A DNA stretch of 64,000 nucleotides from Corallibacter vietnamensis (GCF_039537875.1 NZ_BAABBI010000003.1:62001-126000), one strand, 5' to 3'; shown: positions 53,109 to 62,893, counted from the stretch's first letter. The notes: a model not told the origin generated them from the sequence alone. Translations and numbers: made by a program.

Positions 53109-54665
53109 CTATTCAGCAGGTCTGCCATGAATTACTTCAAAAACTTCATCAAAATTATTACGCAAATACGCACGTAATTTTTTACGATAGTCTTCTTTTA
53201 GCCACTCAACAAAATTAAAAGTACTTTTACTGATGCACTTTGTATAGCGTTGAATACGATAATCTATATCATCGCCTAATTTTTTAGAAAGATCTAGTGC
53301 ATCATAAACATCTTCACTGTTTTCTATACATATTTTTGCATGATGCTCTATAGAACGCTCTAAAACTACTTTTGAAGACTCACCACTTCTTACGGCATCA
53401 ATGTAAGTTTTCTTTACATCAAAGTAGACATTTTCAGAATTTGAAAATTCCTCTCGTAAATCAGCGGGCATTTCATATTTAAAAGTCTCTTCTATTTCAT
53501 CATCTGATAAAATACCATCTAAATAAAAATTAGGAGATCTAAAAATACGATGCCAATCTAAAACAGCTCCCCAAGGACCAAAACGGTGAAAGTTATTTCC
53601 TAAATCAATTACAGTAAAAGAGTCTTTGTCTTTAAGAATACGCGAACCACGTCCTATCATTTGGTAGTAAAGCGTTAGAGATTTTGTAGCTCTGTTTAGT
53701 ATGATAGACTCAACAGTTGGCTCATCAAATCCTGTGGTTAAAATACTTACAGATGTTAAAATAGCATCTGGTGTTTCTTTAAACCATTTTAAGATGGCTT
53801 TACGTTCTTTTTTAGTGTTTGTATTATCAAGATGCGCAACAGGATATCCCGCAGCCCTAAAAGTATCATACACATGTAAAGATGTATTAATACCATTATT
53901 GAAAATTAATGTCTTTTTTCCTTTAGAGCGCTCTTCATAAGCTTGAACCAACTTTGAAAGCATGTCGTTATTGGTATATAAATCTTCAGAAGATTTTACC
54001 GTATAATCACCATTTGCTCCAACAACTAATGACGTTAATCCTACATTGTATGAATAAATTTCAGCTTTTGCTAAAAACTTATTGCTGATTAGCGATTCTA
54101 TACTCTCACCTACTATAAGCTCATCATAATTGTCCTTCATAGGCAATTTGATATTTGAACTCAATGGTGTTGCAGTTACACCAAGTATAAAAGCGTTTTC
54201 AAAGAACTTAAAAAGCTTTGTGAATGAGTTGTAATGCGCCTCATCTATAATTACTAAACCAATATCAGAAATATCCAGTTTATCTTCATTAAGACGATTG
54301 TTTAGAGTCTCAACCATAGCAACAAAACAGCTATATTGCGCTTGATCATCAAGGTTTGCTTTACTATTAACAACCTTGTTTTCAACACCAAACTCGGTAA
54401 GCATACTAGAGGTTTGACGACATAATTCTATACGATGCGTCATTACCAATACCTTTTTTTTATGAAGTTTTAAGTATTGGCGTACAATTTCAGAGAAAAT
54501 AACGGTTTTACCACCTCCTGTTGGTAATTGATATAATAAATGATAATCTTCAGGAGCCTCCTCAAAACTTTTAAAAATTTTATTAATAGCCCCCTTTTGA
54601 TAGCTATATAACTCCTTACCTACTTTCCTGTCTTCTAATTCTAATAATGAAATTGTACTACTCAT
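53109..54665 (-). CDS. Superfamily 2 DEAD/DEAH-box helicase
   Basis: This 518-residue protein has helicase motif I (LPTGGGKT, residues 47-54), motif II DEAH (141-144), SATP-like VTATPL, and the C-terminal domain with YQMIGRGSRIL. The family is the Type III restriction/RecQ-like group of SF2 DNA helicases. The last 120 residues have no known domain. It is not beside a methylase or nuclease gene, so a restriction role is unlikely. It has its own promoter box and is convergent with the DUF1853 gene. Confidence 0.87.
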   Translation of the reverse strand: MSSTISLLELEDRKVGKELYSYQKGAINKIFKSFEEAPEDYHLLYQLPTGGGKTVIFSEIVRQYLKLHKKKVLVMTHRIELCRQTSSMLTEFGVENKVVNSKANLDDQAQYSCFVAMVETLNNRLNEDKLDISDIGLVIIDEAHYNSFTKLFKFFENAFILGVTATPLSSNIKLPMKDNYDELIVGESIESLISNKFLAKAEIYSYNVGLTSLVVGANGDYTVKSSEDLYTNNDMLSKLVQAYEERSKGKKTLIFNNGINTSLHVYDTFRAAGYPVAHLDNTNTKKERKAILKWFKETPDAILTSVSILTTGFDEPTVESIILNRATKSLTLYYQMIGRGSRILKDKDSFTVIDLGNNFHRFGPWGAVLDWHRIFRSPNFYLDGILSDDEIEETFKYEMPADLREEFSNSENVYFDVKKTYIDAVRSGESSKVVLERSIEHHAKICIENSEDVYDALDLSKKLGDDIDYRIQRYTKCISKSTFNFVEWLKEDYRKKLRAYLRNNFDEVFEVIHGRPAE

Positions 54666-54682
54666 AATTTTTTTGCGATGTG

Positions 54683-54690
54683 CAAAAATA
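54683..54690 (-). promoter_or_regulatory. -7 box for the helicase gene
   Basis: On the minus strand TATTTTTG matches TAnnTTTG and ends 17 bases before the ATG at 54665. Confidence 0.45.
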
Positions 54691-54914
54691 AGATGTTTCT
54701 TGAGTTTTTAAAGACTATTTTTAAATAAATTGAATTGTTTTTTTTTAACAATGGTCGTTTAAAACTTAATTTTGAAACTTTAACAACATCTATTATTTTA
54801 TAGTGCTATTTCAAACGATATCATTAAAGCATATGTCGTTAATAACTCCTTGTAAATACATCGTCTTGTTTTTTGTAAAAATGTTATTTTGCAAGCCAAA
54901 ATCAAATTAAATAA

Positions 54915-57230
54915 GTGAAAGTCTGTATAGCCGAAAAACCAAGTGTAGCAAGAGAAATTGCTCAAGTCTTAGGCGCCAAAACCAAGCGTGATGGCTACTT
55001 TGAAGGTAATGGTTATGCGGTAACTTACACGTTTGGTCATTTATGCTCACTAAAAGAACCTAACGATTATAAACCCTATTGGAAAAGTTGGGATTTAAAC
55101 AACTTACCCATGTTACCTGATAAGTTTGAAACTAAAGTATCAAACGATTCTGGCATTAAAAAACAATTCAAAATAGTAAAATCCTTATTTGATAAAGCCG
55201 ATGTTGTTATAAACTGCGGTGATGCCGGTCAGGAAGGAGAATTAATACAACGTTGGGTTTTAGACCAAGCCAATTATAAAGGTGAAGTTAAACGATTATG
55301 GATATCGTCTCTTACCACAGAAGCCATAAAGGAAGGTTTTGAAAAATTAGAAGCTAGCACAAAATACGATAACTTATACTATGCTGGGTTTTCTAGAGCA
55401 ATTGGCGATTGGCTTTTAGGAATGAATGCTACCCGATTATACACCGTAAAATATGGTGGTTACAAACAAGTTTTATCTATTGGTCGTGTGCAAACACCAA
55501 CGCTAGCCATGGTTGTTAACCGTTGGAAAGAAATAGAAAACTTTAAACCACAACCCTATTGGGAATTACAAACGCTTTATCGTGACACCTTATTTAGTTA
55601 CGAAGAAGGACGTTTTCTAAAAATGGAAGATGGCGAAAAATTAGCCAATATCGTTAAAGAACACGATTTTGAAATTGTAAGCATTACCAAAAAGAAAGGA
55701 AATGAATTTGCACCAAAACTGTTTGATTTAACAGGTTTACAAGTCTATTGCAATACAAAATTTGGCTATTCGGCAGAAGAAACCTTAAAAATAGTTCAAA
55801 AGTTATATGAAATGAAAGTAGTAACCTATCCGCGTGTAGATACTACATTTCTTCCAAACGATATTTATCCTAAAGTACCTGGAATATTAAAAAACTTGAC
55901 TAATTACAGTCAATTAATTCAGCCACTTTTAGGTCAAAAAATTAAAAAATCTAAAAAGGTTTTTGACGATGCTAAAGTAACTGATCACCATGCGATAATT
56001 CCAACAGGTGTACAAACCAATTTGCAGTACAATCAACAACAGGTTTACGATATTATTACCAAACGTTTTATAGCGGTGTTTTATCCAGAATGTAAAGTCT
56101 CAAACACAACTGTAATTGGTAAAGCAGAAACTGTAAACTTTAAAACAACTGGTAAAGAAATACTTGAAAAAGGTTGGCGTGTTGTTTTTGAAACTAAAGA
56201 TAAGCCAACTAAAGAAACTGGTATTCTGCCTACGTTTGAGAAAGGCGAAAAAGGTCCGCATGAGCCTTCATTTTTAGAAAAAGAAACCAAGCCACCAAAA
56301 CAATTTACGGAAGCATCTTTATTGCGTGCAATGGAAACCGCTGGTAAACAAGTAGATGATGACGAGTTACGTGATTTAATGAAAGAAAATGGTATTGGAC
56401 GACCTTCAACTAGAGCCAATATTATTGAAACGCTGTTTAGACGTAAATACATAAAACGTAATAAAAAACAAGTATTACCAACAGTTACCGGTATTCAATT
56501 AATAGATTTAATTCAAAATGAATTATTAAAATCTGCAGAATTGACAGGACTTTGGGAAAAACAACTAAAAGACATAGAAAAAGGTGAATATAGCGCTGTA
56601 GCATTTATCAATAACATGAAAAAAATGGTAGACCATTTGGTGTACGAAGTTAGAACAGAAAAGGTTCAAGCTAAATTAAGTTACACCAATAATAAACCAG
56701 CCAACGCCAGCAAATCACCATCTAAAAAAACTTCAAAAAAAGGTATTGTAGGTAAAACATGTCCAAAATGCAAAAAAGGACAATTATTAAAAGGAAAATC
56801 GGCTTACGGTTGCACATTATATGGAAAAGATTGTGATTTTGTTTTACCTTTTGAATATGCTTCAAAAAAAATATCAGAAAATCAATACAAACGCTTATTA
56901 GATAAAGGATCTACTGTAAACCTAAAAGGATTTAAGGTTAATGAGGCTTCTGTTGAAGGTTTGCTTCGTTTTGATGATAACTTTAAACTAAAGTTGGAAC
57001 CTAAAAAAACAATTTCAGCAAAACAAAAATTGGATACTTCTGATGAGAATAGCTGTCCTAAATGCAAAAAAGGTACCATAATAAAAGGAAAAACCGCTTA
57101 CGGTTGTAGTGCCTATAAAGATGGTTGCGATTTCAGGTTTAGCTACGACGATATAAGAAAAAAAGCTAACGGGCAAGAACTAACTAAGGCATTGGTTTTA
57201 AAAATACTTCAAGGCTATGCCTCATCATAA
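54915..57230 (+). CDS. topB: DNA topoisomerase III, GTG start
   Basis: TopB relaxes and decatenates DNA by cutting one strand. This 771-residue protein has an N-terminal Toprim domain (E7; GDAGQEGE with D103) and the active-site tyrosine Y305 in VTYPRVDT. It also has the central RVQTPTLAMV segment and two C-terminal zinc-finger-like repeats (CPKCKKGQ... at about 616 and CPKCKKGT... at about 713), each followed by a second Cys pair. The start is GTG, because the family sequence begins directly at VKVCIAEKPSVA-type residues. Its last 14 bases overlap the next gene. Confidence 0.95.
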   Translation: MKVCIAEKPSVAREIAQVLGAKTKRDGYFEGNGYAVTYTFGHLCSLKEPNDYKPYWKSWDLNNLPMLPDKFETKVSNDSGIKKQFKIVKSLFDKADVVINCGDAGQEGELIQRWVLDQANYKGEVKRLWISSLTTEAIKEGFEKLEASTKYDNLYYAGFSRAIGDWLLGMNATRLYTVKYGGYKQVLSIGRVQTPTLAMVVNRWKEIENFKPQPYWELQTLYRDTLFSYEEGRFLKMEDGEKLANIVKEHDFEIVSITKKKGNEFAPKLFDLTGLQVYCNTKFGYSAEETLKIVQKLYEMKVVTYPRVDTTFLPNDIYPKVPGILKNLTNYSQLIQPLLGQKIKKSKKVFDDAKVTDHHAIIPTGVQTNLQYNQQQVYDIITKRFIAVFYPECKVSNTTVIGKAETVNFKTTGKEILEKGWRVVFETKDKPTKETGILPTFEKGEKGPHEPSFLEKETKPPKQFTEASLLRAMETAGKQVDDDELRDLMKENGIGRPSTRANIIETLFRRKYIKRNKKQVLPTVTGIQLIDLIQNELLKSAELTGLWEKQLKDIEKGEYSAVAFINNMKKMVDHLVYEVRTEKVQAKLSYTNNKPANASKSPSKKTSKKGIVGKTCPKCKKGQLLKGKSAYGCTLYGKDCDFVLPFEYASKKISENQYKRLLDKGSTVNLKGFKVNEASVEGLLRFDDNFKLKLEPKKTISAKQKLDTSDENSCPKCKKGTIIKGKTAYGCSAYKDGCDFRFSYDDIRKKANGQELTKALVLKILQGYASS

Positions 57231-57780
57231 GCATTATAAAATATATAAGCCTTATAGGTATTTAAGTCAGTTTGTAAACAACCAAAACAAGCGAAAAAAC
57301 AAGAAGTTACTAGGTGAATTATATGATTTTCCAGATGGCATTATGGCTATAGGAAGACTAGATGAACCTTCTGAAGGATTACTTTTACTTACTACTGATG
57401 GCAAAATAAGTGATTACATTAGGAGCTCAAAAGTAGAAAAAGAGTATTATGTTATGGTTGATGGATTAATTACTAATGACGCTATAACCAAGTTAGGACT
57501 TGGCGTAGAAATTAGTGTTAACGGTAAACCATACAAAACAAAACCTTGTCCTGTTGAAAAATTAGAAAACCACCCTAATGTCCCAGAGCGTTTTGTTAGA
57601 GACGAACGTCATGGGCCAACATCATGGATTAAAATTGTTTTGAGAGAAGGTAAATTTAGGCAGGTTAGAAAAATGACGGCTGCTGCAGGATTTCCCACCT
57701 TACGCCTTGTTCGTGTTAGAATTGGAGATTTTATATTAGGCTCAATGAAGCCAGGTGACGTTATTGAGATAGCATTTTAG
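57217..57780 (+). CDS. RsuA/RluE-type rRNA pseudouridine synthase
   Basis: This 187-residue protein belongs to the RluE/RsuA group. The catalytic aspartate is D49 in GRLDEPSEGLLLLT, and the C-terminal REGKFRQVRKM and GDFILG motifs are clear. It lacks an S4 domain, as RluE does. It overlaps topB by 14 bases in another frame, so both are on one transcript with coupled translation. Confidence 0.92.
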   Translation: MPHHKHYKIYKPYRYLSQFVNNQNKRKNKKLLGELYDFPDGIMAIGRLDEPSEGLLLLTTDGKISDYIRSSKVEKEYYVMVDGLITNDAITKLGLGVEISVNGKPYKTKPCPVEKLENHPNVPERFVRDERHGPTSWIKIVLREGKFRQVRKMTAAAGFPTLRLVRVRIGDFILGSMKPGDVIEIAF

Positions 57781-57788
57781 AATGCTAT

Positions 57789-58451
57789 TTATTCTTTAAC
57801 AACAATTAAAGTAGCCTTTACTCCTGTTAATAGATTCCATCGTCCAGAAGCGATTACTTTTCCTTCTTCATCTAAAATCTGTAACTCTGCTGTATTCGGA
57901 CTTGATTCGCCCTCGTTTAAAGCTAAAAAATCAATTTTATTAAAACCTGGAACTAAATCTAATTTAAAACCGCTAAAACCTGGTTTTAATAACTCACTTG
58001 GTCTTACAACATCATCATTAACAAATACGCGAACACGATCACCATCAAAAGCACCAAAGTCACGATAAACCACATTTACTTTTGAAGCCTTTGTTTTATA
58101 ATCACCAAGATATTGATCTACTTCACTGCCATAAAGTTTGTAACCACCTTCTTCTTCAACACCTTCTAAATGCTTGGTTACTTTCTTTTCATACAATTCT
58201 CCTGGGTTACCAAAGTCTTCACCAAACATAGAAAACCCTTCACTTTCAGTATTAAGAGGTTTACTTTTAGGGATTGAAAGTCCATTGAAGTCGTCTTTTT
58301 TAGGTGTGTTTGGCTTTATTGAAAACGAATTATTAGTATTTACATCTTCACTTTGTATTGCTGGGATTGAAGTTGATTCTTGTCCATTATCAATTTGAGC
58401 ACTTACTGATATGGCACTTAAAATGGTAAATATTAATAATAATTGTTTCAT
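57789..58451 (-). CDS. Secreted protein of unknown function
   Basis: With the ATG at 58451 this is a 220-residue protein with a signal peptide (MKQLLLIFTILSAISVSAQ). A longer frame to 58511 would hide it. A low-complexity S/N/P/K-rich linker (about 20-80) precedes a folded C-terminal domain with NVVYRDFGAFDGDRVRVFVND and ASGRWNL, which looks like a beta-sandwich of the calcium- or carbohydrate-binding type. No family is assigned. It is convergent with the pseudouridine synthase gene. Confidence 0.65.
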   Translation of the reverse strand: MKQLLLIFTILSAISVSAQIDNGQESTSIPAIQSEDVNTNNSFSIKPNTPKKDDFNGLSIPKSKPLNTESEGFSMFGEDFGNPGELYEKKVTKHLEGVEEEGGYKLYGSEVDQYLGDYKTKASKVNVVYRDFGAFDGDRVRVFVNDDVVRPSELLKPGFSGFKLDLVPGFNKIDFLALNEGESSPNTAELQILDEEGKVIASGRWNLLTGVKATLIVVKE

Positions 58452-58675
58452 AGAATGAATTATGTTCTTATGAGGTTTGACAAAAATCGTACCTAAAAAT
58501 TTAATCACCAATTTTTTATTAAAATTTTAATGGACTCACCTACTTTAAAAGATTATTGTGTTTCTTTTGAAATGTTAAAATATGTTAAATATGTATTATG
58601 TTATGCATAGTACTGTAACAAATATAAAAATTGGTCGTCTATTAGGTATAACATCAATCATTAAAAATCAAAATT

Positions 58676-58762
58676 ATGAGAACTTTAAACAACAATCAAT
58701 TATCAAGTACTTTACAAACAACTAAAAGTCACACTTGGAACAGCAAACGTCGTTATCGTTAA
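58676..58762 (+). CDS. Micro-ORF, 28 aa
   Basis: ATG at 58676 to TAA at 58762 encodes a 28-residue peptide with an N/Q/S/T-rich start and a basic C-terminus (SKRRYR). It lies 40 bases before a second micro-ORF that shares its transcript and terminator. No promoter box is clear. I do not recognise it; it may be a small protein or a coincidental frame. Confidence 0.45.
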   Translation: MRTLNNNQLSSTLQTTKSHTWNSKRRYR

Positions 58763-58802
58763 TTATTAAAAAAAAAAATCAATCAATCAAAAAACACACA
58801 TC

Positions 58803-58934
58803 ATGAAAGCCGTTATTAAATTATCTAGAGATTCATTTGGAAAACTAAAACAAGTCAAGTTTAATAAACTATTGACGCCTAATAGCGATTCTCAAGAAGT
58901 GTTATGGACAGGAATAAAACGATACGCACATTAG
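58803..58934 (+). CDS. Micro-ORF, 43 aa
   Basis: ATG at 58803 to TAG at 58934 encodes a 43-residue basic peptide (MKAVIKLSRDSFGKLKQVKF... ending GIKRYAH). A strong terminator begins 25 bases after the stop. The spacing from the first micro-ORF, the A-rich pre-start sequence (AAAACACACATC) and the terminator support a real transcription unit. Function unknown. Confidence 0.5.
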   Translation: MKAVIKLSRDSFGKLKQVKFNKLLTPNSDSQEVLWTGIKRYAH

Positions 58935-58958
58935 AATTTATTTGAATTAGTCATTCAT

Positions 58959-58986
58959 AAAAGCCAACATATGTTGGCTTTTTTTA
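58959..58986 (+). terminator. Terminator after the micro-ORFs
   Basis: AAAAGCCAACAT (58959-58970) and ATGTTGGCTTTT (58971-58982) form a perfect 24-bp palindrome followed by T. It is close to the convergent 3D-domain gene and could serve both strands. Confidence 0.85.
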
Positions 58987-59430
58987 TTCATTAATAATTT
59001 TTAAAGTATCAACTGGAACCTGGTATTGAATAAACACTTTTTTGCGCCCCCAATTTTTTGCTGCTTTTACATCTAGTCCCATATAAATATCTATGCGTTT
59101 TTTCCAGCGCCAATGCATTTTATCTTTCACTAGATAGATATCATCAAAACCTTCAATACAAACACTTGTGTTATGATGAAGCCCAAGCGCTAATAAATCT
59201 CTAGAAACAGCAATGTATTTCATTCCAGGAATCAAACTATCACCAAAAGCTGTAATATGCGGATTTGTATTGGTTTGATTTGTTAAAGAATTATATGCCG
59301 TAGCTGTAACTTCAAGTGTTTTCCACTCATGAGTTTTTTTAATATCAACATCATCATGAGTGGTTACTTTTTTACAAGCATTAAGCATAATTAGGATAAT
59401 AGCTAAAAAACAAATTTGTTGCTTCTTCAT
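58984..59430 (-). CDS. 3D-domain lipoprotein
   Basis: This 148-residue protein starts at the ATG at 59430, which gives a signal peptide with lipobox cysteine C19 (MLNACKK). The longer frame to 59451 is less likely. The 3D-domain hallmarks are present: VTATAYNS, a middle TAFGDSLIPGMKYIAVSRDLL, and a late DIYMGLDVKAAKNWG. 3D domains occur in MltA-like and Rpf-like cell wall enzymes and in the EntA toxin, and bind peptidoglycan or cleave its glycan strands. The gene is 28 bases downstream of the fused E1 gene on the same strand. Confidence 0.82.
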   Translation of the reverse strand: MKKQQICFLAIILIMLNACKKVTTHDDVDIKKTHEWKTLEVTATAYNSLTNQTNTNPHITAFGDSLIPGMKYIAVSRDLLALGLHHNTSVCIEGFDDIYLVKDKMHWRWKKRIDIYMGLDVKAAKNWGRKKVFIQYQVPVDTLKIINE

Positions 59431-59458
59431 AGTAACTGAAAAATACAACAAATTTCTT

Positions 59459-61465
59459 TTAATAGTTCAATAGTTCTTGTAAAGCTGATTCAAACTTGCT
59501 TTTAGCTAAATATTGCTCTTCTAATTGGTTTATAAACGGAATAGGTGTCTCCATACTAGCAACACGCTTTACAGGTGCATCAAGATATTCAAAACAATGT
59601 TCCATGATTAAAGCTGAAATATCTGATGCTATTCCACCAAACATAGAGTCTTCTTGTAATATTATAGCCCTACCTGTCTTTTTTACAGAGTTGTAAATAG
59701 CATTTGTATCAAGTGGTTGTAAGGATCTTAAATCAATAAGATCTGCTTGAATATTCGGGTTGTTTTCTAATGTTTCCAAAGCCCAATGTACTCCTGCTCC
59801 ATAAGTGATAATAGTGACATCAGCACCTTCTTTTAGAAGCGCTGCCTCACCTAACGGAATACTATAGTAGTTTGTTGGCACTTCTTGACGAATGCTTCTG
59901 TATAATGCTTTATGCTCAAAAAATAATACCGGATTAGGGTCATTAATTGCTGTAACAAGTAAACCTTTTGCGTCTTTAGGAAATGCAGGATAAACAACTT
60001 TTAATCCTGGTGTTTTTGTAAACCAAGCTTCATTAGTTTGAGAATGAAATGGTCCAGCAGCAACACCAGCACCACAAGGCATTCTTACAACAACATCTGC
60101 GTTTTGACTCCAGCGATAATGAGATTTTGCTAAATAATTCACTATCGGATTAAATCCAGAGCTAACAAAATCTGCAAATTGCATTTCTACAACACTTTTT
60201 ATTCCAGCAATAGACAAACCCATTCCGGCTTCAACAATCGCTGACTCACAAATAGGTGTATTACGCACACGATCTTTACCAAACTTCTCAACAAATCCTT
60301 CGGTGATTTTAAAAACGCCTCCATATTCGGCAATATCTTGTCCCATGATAACTAAATCATCATGCTGTTCCATAGATTGTTTTAAACCTTCAGAAATAGC
60401 ATCTATAAAACGAAGTTCTTGTGTGTTTTTTAATTCATCAAAATTCTGATAATCAAAATCTTTATAAACATCACTTAATTCGTTTGTTTCAATAGGATTT
60501 ATTTTCTCTTCAGCATTTGCTGCATCAAGAGCAGCATCTATTTCTGCCTTTATTTCCGCATGAAAAGCCTCATCTTGCTCGTCTGTTAAAAGGCTTTCAG
60601 ATTTTAAATAGCTTCTGTAGTTTTCAATAGGATCTTTGGCTGCCCATTCATCCATTAATTCTTGAGGAACATATTTTGTACCACTAGCCTCTTCATGACC
60701 ACGCATTCTAAACGTTTTAAACTCTAATAAAACAGGACGTGGATTCTTTCTGATACTTTCTGCTAGCGCATTAACCTTACTAAAAACCTCTATAATATTA
60801 TTTCCATCTATGATATGAGATTCCATACCATACCCTAATCCTCGGTCTGCTATATCTTTACAATAGTATTGCTCGTTCGTAGGTGTTGATAAGCCATACC
60901 CATTATTCTCTACACAAAACATAACGGGTAATTGCCACACAGAAGCAACATTAAGTGCTTCGTGAAAATCACCTTCACTAGTTCCGCCTTCTCCAGTAAA
61001 AACAGCAGTAACCTGGTTTTTATTTTTTAGCTTACTAGCTAAAGCAATACCATCAGCTACGCCTAATTGCGGACCAAGATGAGAGATCATACCTACAATA
61101 TTGTATTCTTGTGTACCAAAATGAAATGATCTATCTCTTCCTTTTGTAAAACCACTTGCTTTTCCTTGCCATTGGCAAAACAATCTAAAAAGGGGAATTT
61201 CTCTAGTAGTAAACACACCTAAATTACGATGCATTGGTAAAATATATTCGCTTGATTGAAGTGCCATTGTAACACCAACAGAAATAGCCTCTTGGCCAAT
61301 TCCTGAAAACCATTTAGAAATTTTTCCCTGACGTAATAAAATGAGCATCTTCTCCTCTATTAGTCTTGGTTTTAGCATGTTTTTATATAGTTGACGCAGT
61401 GTGGTTTCGTCAAGGTCTTTTGTTTTATAGTTCATAAGGTTTGTTATAGCTACAGTTGTGCTCAT
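59459..61465 (-). CDS. Alpha-keto acid dehydrogenase E1, fused alpha and beta subunits
   Basis: This 668-residue protein joins the thiamine-pyrophosphate alpha subunit (about 1-335; GIGQEAISVG, FHFGTQEYN and TGEGGTSEGDFHEALN...ENN) with the beta subunit (about 345-668; GQDIAEYGGVFKITEGF and CESAIVEAGMGLSIAG). Branched-chain (2-oxoisovalerate) and pyruvate types share this layout. The fused form of about 660 residues is common in Bacteroidota and is often annotated as branched-chain 2-oxo acid dehydrogenase. The E2 and E3 genes are not nearby. Confidence 0.9.
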   Translation of the reverse strand: MSTTVAITNLMNYKTKDLDETTLRQLYKNMLKPRLIEEKMLILLRQGKISKWFSGIGQEAISVGVTMALQSSEYILPMHRNLGVFTTREIPLFRLFCQWQGKASGFTKGRDRSFHFGTQEYNIVGMISHLGPQLGVADGIALASKLKNKNQVTAVFTGEGGTSEGDFHEALNVASVWQLPVMFCVENNGYGLSTPTNEQYYCKDIADRGLGYGMESHIIDGNNIIEVFSKVNALAESIRKNPRPVLLEFKTFRMRGHEEASGTKYVPQELMDEWAAKDPIENYRSYLKSESLLTDEQDEAFHAEIKAEIDAALDAANAEEKINPIETNELSDVYKDFDYQNFDELKNTQELRFIDAISEGLKQSMEQHDDLVIMGQDIAEYGGVFKITEGFVEKFGKDRVRNTPICESAIVEAGMGLSIAGIKSVVEMQFADFVSSGFNPIVNYLAKSHYRWSQNADVVVRMPCGAGVAAGPFHSQTNEAWFTKTPGLKVVYPAFPKDAKGLLVTAINDPNPVLFFEHKALYRSIRQEVPTNYYSIPLGEAALLKEGADVTIITYGAGVHWALETLENNPNIQADLIDLRSLQPLDTNAIYNSVKKTGRAIILQEDSMFGGIASDISALIMEHCFEYLDAPVKRVASMETPIPFINQLEEQYLAKSKFESALQELLNY

Positions 61466-61478
61466 AAATATAGTTTGT

Positions 61479-61486
61479 CAAATATA
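61479..61486 (-). promoter_or_regulatory. -7 box for the E1 gene
   Basis: On the minus strand TATATTTG matches TAnnTTTG and ends 13 bases before the ATG at 61465. Confidence 0.45.
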
Positions 61487-61555
61487 TTAAAATGTCTTTT
61501 AGAATTGGGAGAAGTTATACGTTAAAATTGTAATTAAAACTTTATAATGTTTTCG

Positions 61556-61563
61556 TACATTTG
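61556..61563 (+). promoter_or_regulatory. -7 box for the oxygenase operon
   Basis: TACATTTG matches TAnnTTTG and ends 29 bases before the ATG at 61593. A TTG at 61528-61530 is 25 bases upstream, slightly beyond the usual spacing. Confidence 0.45.
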
Positions 61564-61592
61564 TAAGACATACAATTTAAATCACATACAAA

Positions 61593-62543
61593 ATGACAAG
61601 TATTCCAAGCGTTAATTTAAACGATTTCACATCGGGAGATCCAGTAAGAAAACAGAAGTTTGTAGATGAAATAGGTAAAGCCTATGAAGAAATTGGATTT
61701 GTTGCTTTAAAAGGACATTTTCTAGACGATACACTAGTTGATAATTTATATACAGAAGTAAAAAACTTTTTTTCTTTACCTGTTGAAACAAAACAGAAAT
61801 ATGAAATTCCAGGAATTGGAGGACAACGCGGTTATATTTCCTTTGGTAAAGAAAGCGCTAAAGGAAAAAAAGAAGGCGATTTAAAAGAGTTTTGGCATTT
61901 TGGTCAATATGTAGATGATAATCCAAAATTAGAAGCTGAATATCCTGCAAATGTTGAAGTTGAAGAACTTCCAAAATTTAATGAAACAGGTAAAGAAGCA
62001 TATAAAATGCTTGAAAAAACAGCTAAATATGTTTTAAGAGCACTCGCATTACATTTAGGATTAGAGGAAACATATTTTGACAACTACATTCATAACGGAA
62101 ACTCAATTTTAAGACCTATTCATTATCCACCTATTCAAGAAGAGCCAAAAGAAGCTGTTCGTGCTGCTGCTCATGGTGATATTAATTTAATCACACTATT
62201 AATGGGAGCTCAAGGTCGTGGTCTTCAAGTTCAAAATCATAAAGGAGAATGGATTGATGCTATTGCAGAGCCAGATGAATTAATGATAAATGTTGGTGAT
62301 ATGCTATCAAGACATACAAACAATAAATTAAAATCTACAATTCACCGAGTTATAAATCCACCACGTGAGCTTTGGGGAACATCTAGATATTCTATTCCAT
62401 TTTTTATGCATCCAGTAAGTGATATGAAATTAGATGTATTAGAAAGCTGTATAGATGCCGAAAACCCAAAAAAGTATGATGATATAACTGCTGGAGAGTT
62501 TTTACACGAACGTCTTGTTGAATTAGGATTAATTAAAAAGTAA
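61593..62543 (+). CDS. Isopenicillin N synthase-like 2-oxoglutarate/Fe(II) oxygenase
   Basis: This 316-residue enzyme has the double-stranded beta-helix core with the iron triad H194-x-D196 (AAHGDIN) and H251 (STIHRV), and the cosubstrate-binding R265-x-S267 (RYSIPF). The N-terminal DIOX-type domain (IPSVNLNDFTSGD) is also typical. The substrate is unknown; relatives oxidise peptides, gibberellin-type or small metabolites. It heads a unit with a SUI1-type factor and a DUF1835 gene. Confidence 0.88.
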   Translation: MTSIPSVNLNDFTSGDPVRKQKFVDEIGKAYEEIGFVALKGHFLDDTLVDNLYTEVKNFFSLPVETKQKYEIPGIGGQRGYISFGKESAKGKKEGDLKEFWHFGQYVDDNPKLEAEYPANVEVEELPKFNETGKEAYKMLEKTAKYVLRALALHLGLEETYFDNYIHNGNSILRPIHYPPIQEEPKEAVRAAAHGDINLITLLMGAQGRGLQVQNHKGEWIDAIAEPDELMINVGDMLSRHTNNKLKSTIHRVINPPRELWGTSRYSIPFFMHPVSDMKLDVLESCIDAENPKKYDDITAGEFLHERLVELGLIKK

Positions 62544-62557
62544 GGACGCTTACAATT

Positions 62558-62893
62558 ATGGATTTACAAGATCAGTTAAAAAATTTATTTCCAGATCATA
62601 AACCAGAAGAACCATCATTAGATTCTGAATCAAATTTAGAAGAAGACCTATGGCTGCAAGATGATCCTATTATTTGTAAATACGAAAAGCGAAAAGGAAA
62701 GCCAATTACTATTTTAGAAGGTTATACAGGTGCTACCGAGGACTTTAAAAAGTTAGCCAAAGATCTAAAAAAAAGTTTAAGCGTTGGCGGTAGTTTTAAA
62801 GATGATAAAATCATTATTCAAGGAGATTATAGAGATAAAATTATGGCAATCCTTAAAGAAAAAGGATTTCAAGTAAAACGTGTAGGCGGATAA
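62558..62893 (+). CDS. SUI1/YciH-type translation initiation factor
   Basis: This 111-residue protein has the SUI1/eIF1 domain, with KGKPITILEGYTG, FKKLAKDLKKSLSVGGSFKDD and IIIQGDYRDKIMAILKEKGF. Bacterial SUI1-like proteins (YciH) can inhibit or tune initiation. The N-terminal 45 residues are acidic and variable. It starts 14 bases after the oxygenase, and its last base is shared with the next gene. Confidence 0.87.
   Translation: MDLQDQLKNLFPDHKPEEPSLDSESNLEEDLWLQDDPIICKYEKRKGKPITILEGYTGATEDFKKLAKDLKKSLSVGGSFKDDKIIIQGDYRDKIMAILKEKGFQVKRVGG

Noticed and set aside
53109..54665. A restriction-modification system around the helicase
   Set aside because: No methylase or endonuclease gene is adjacent; neighbours are DUF1853 and topB.
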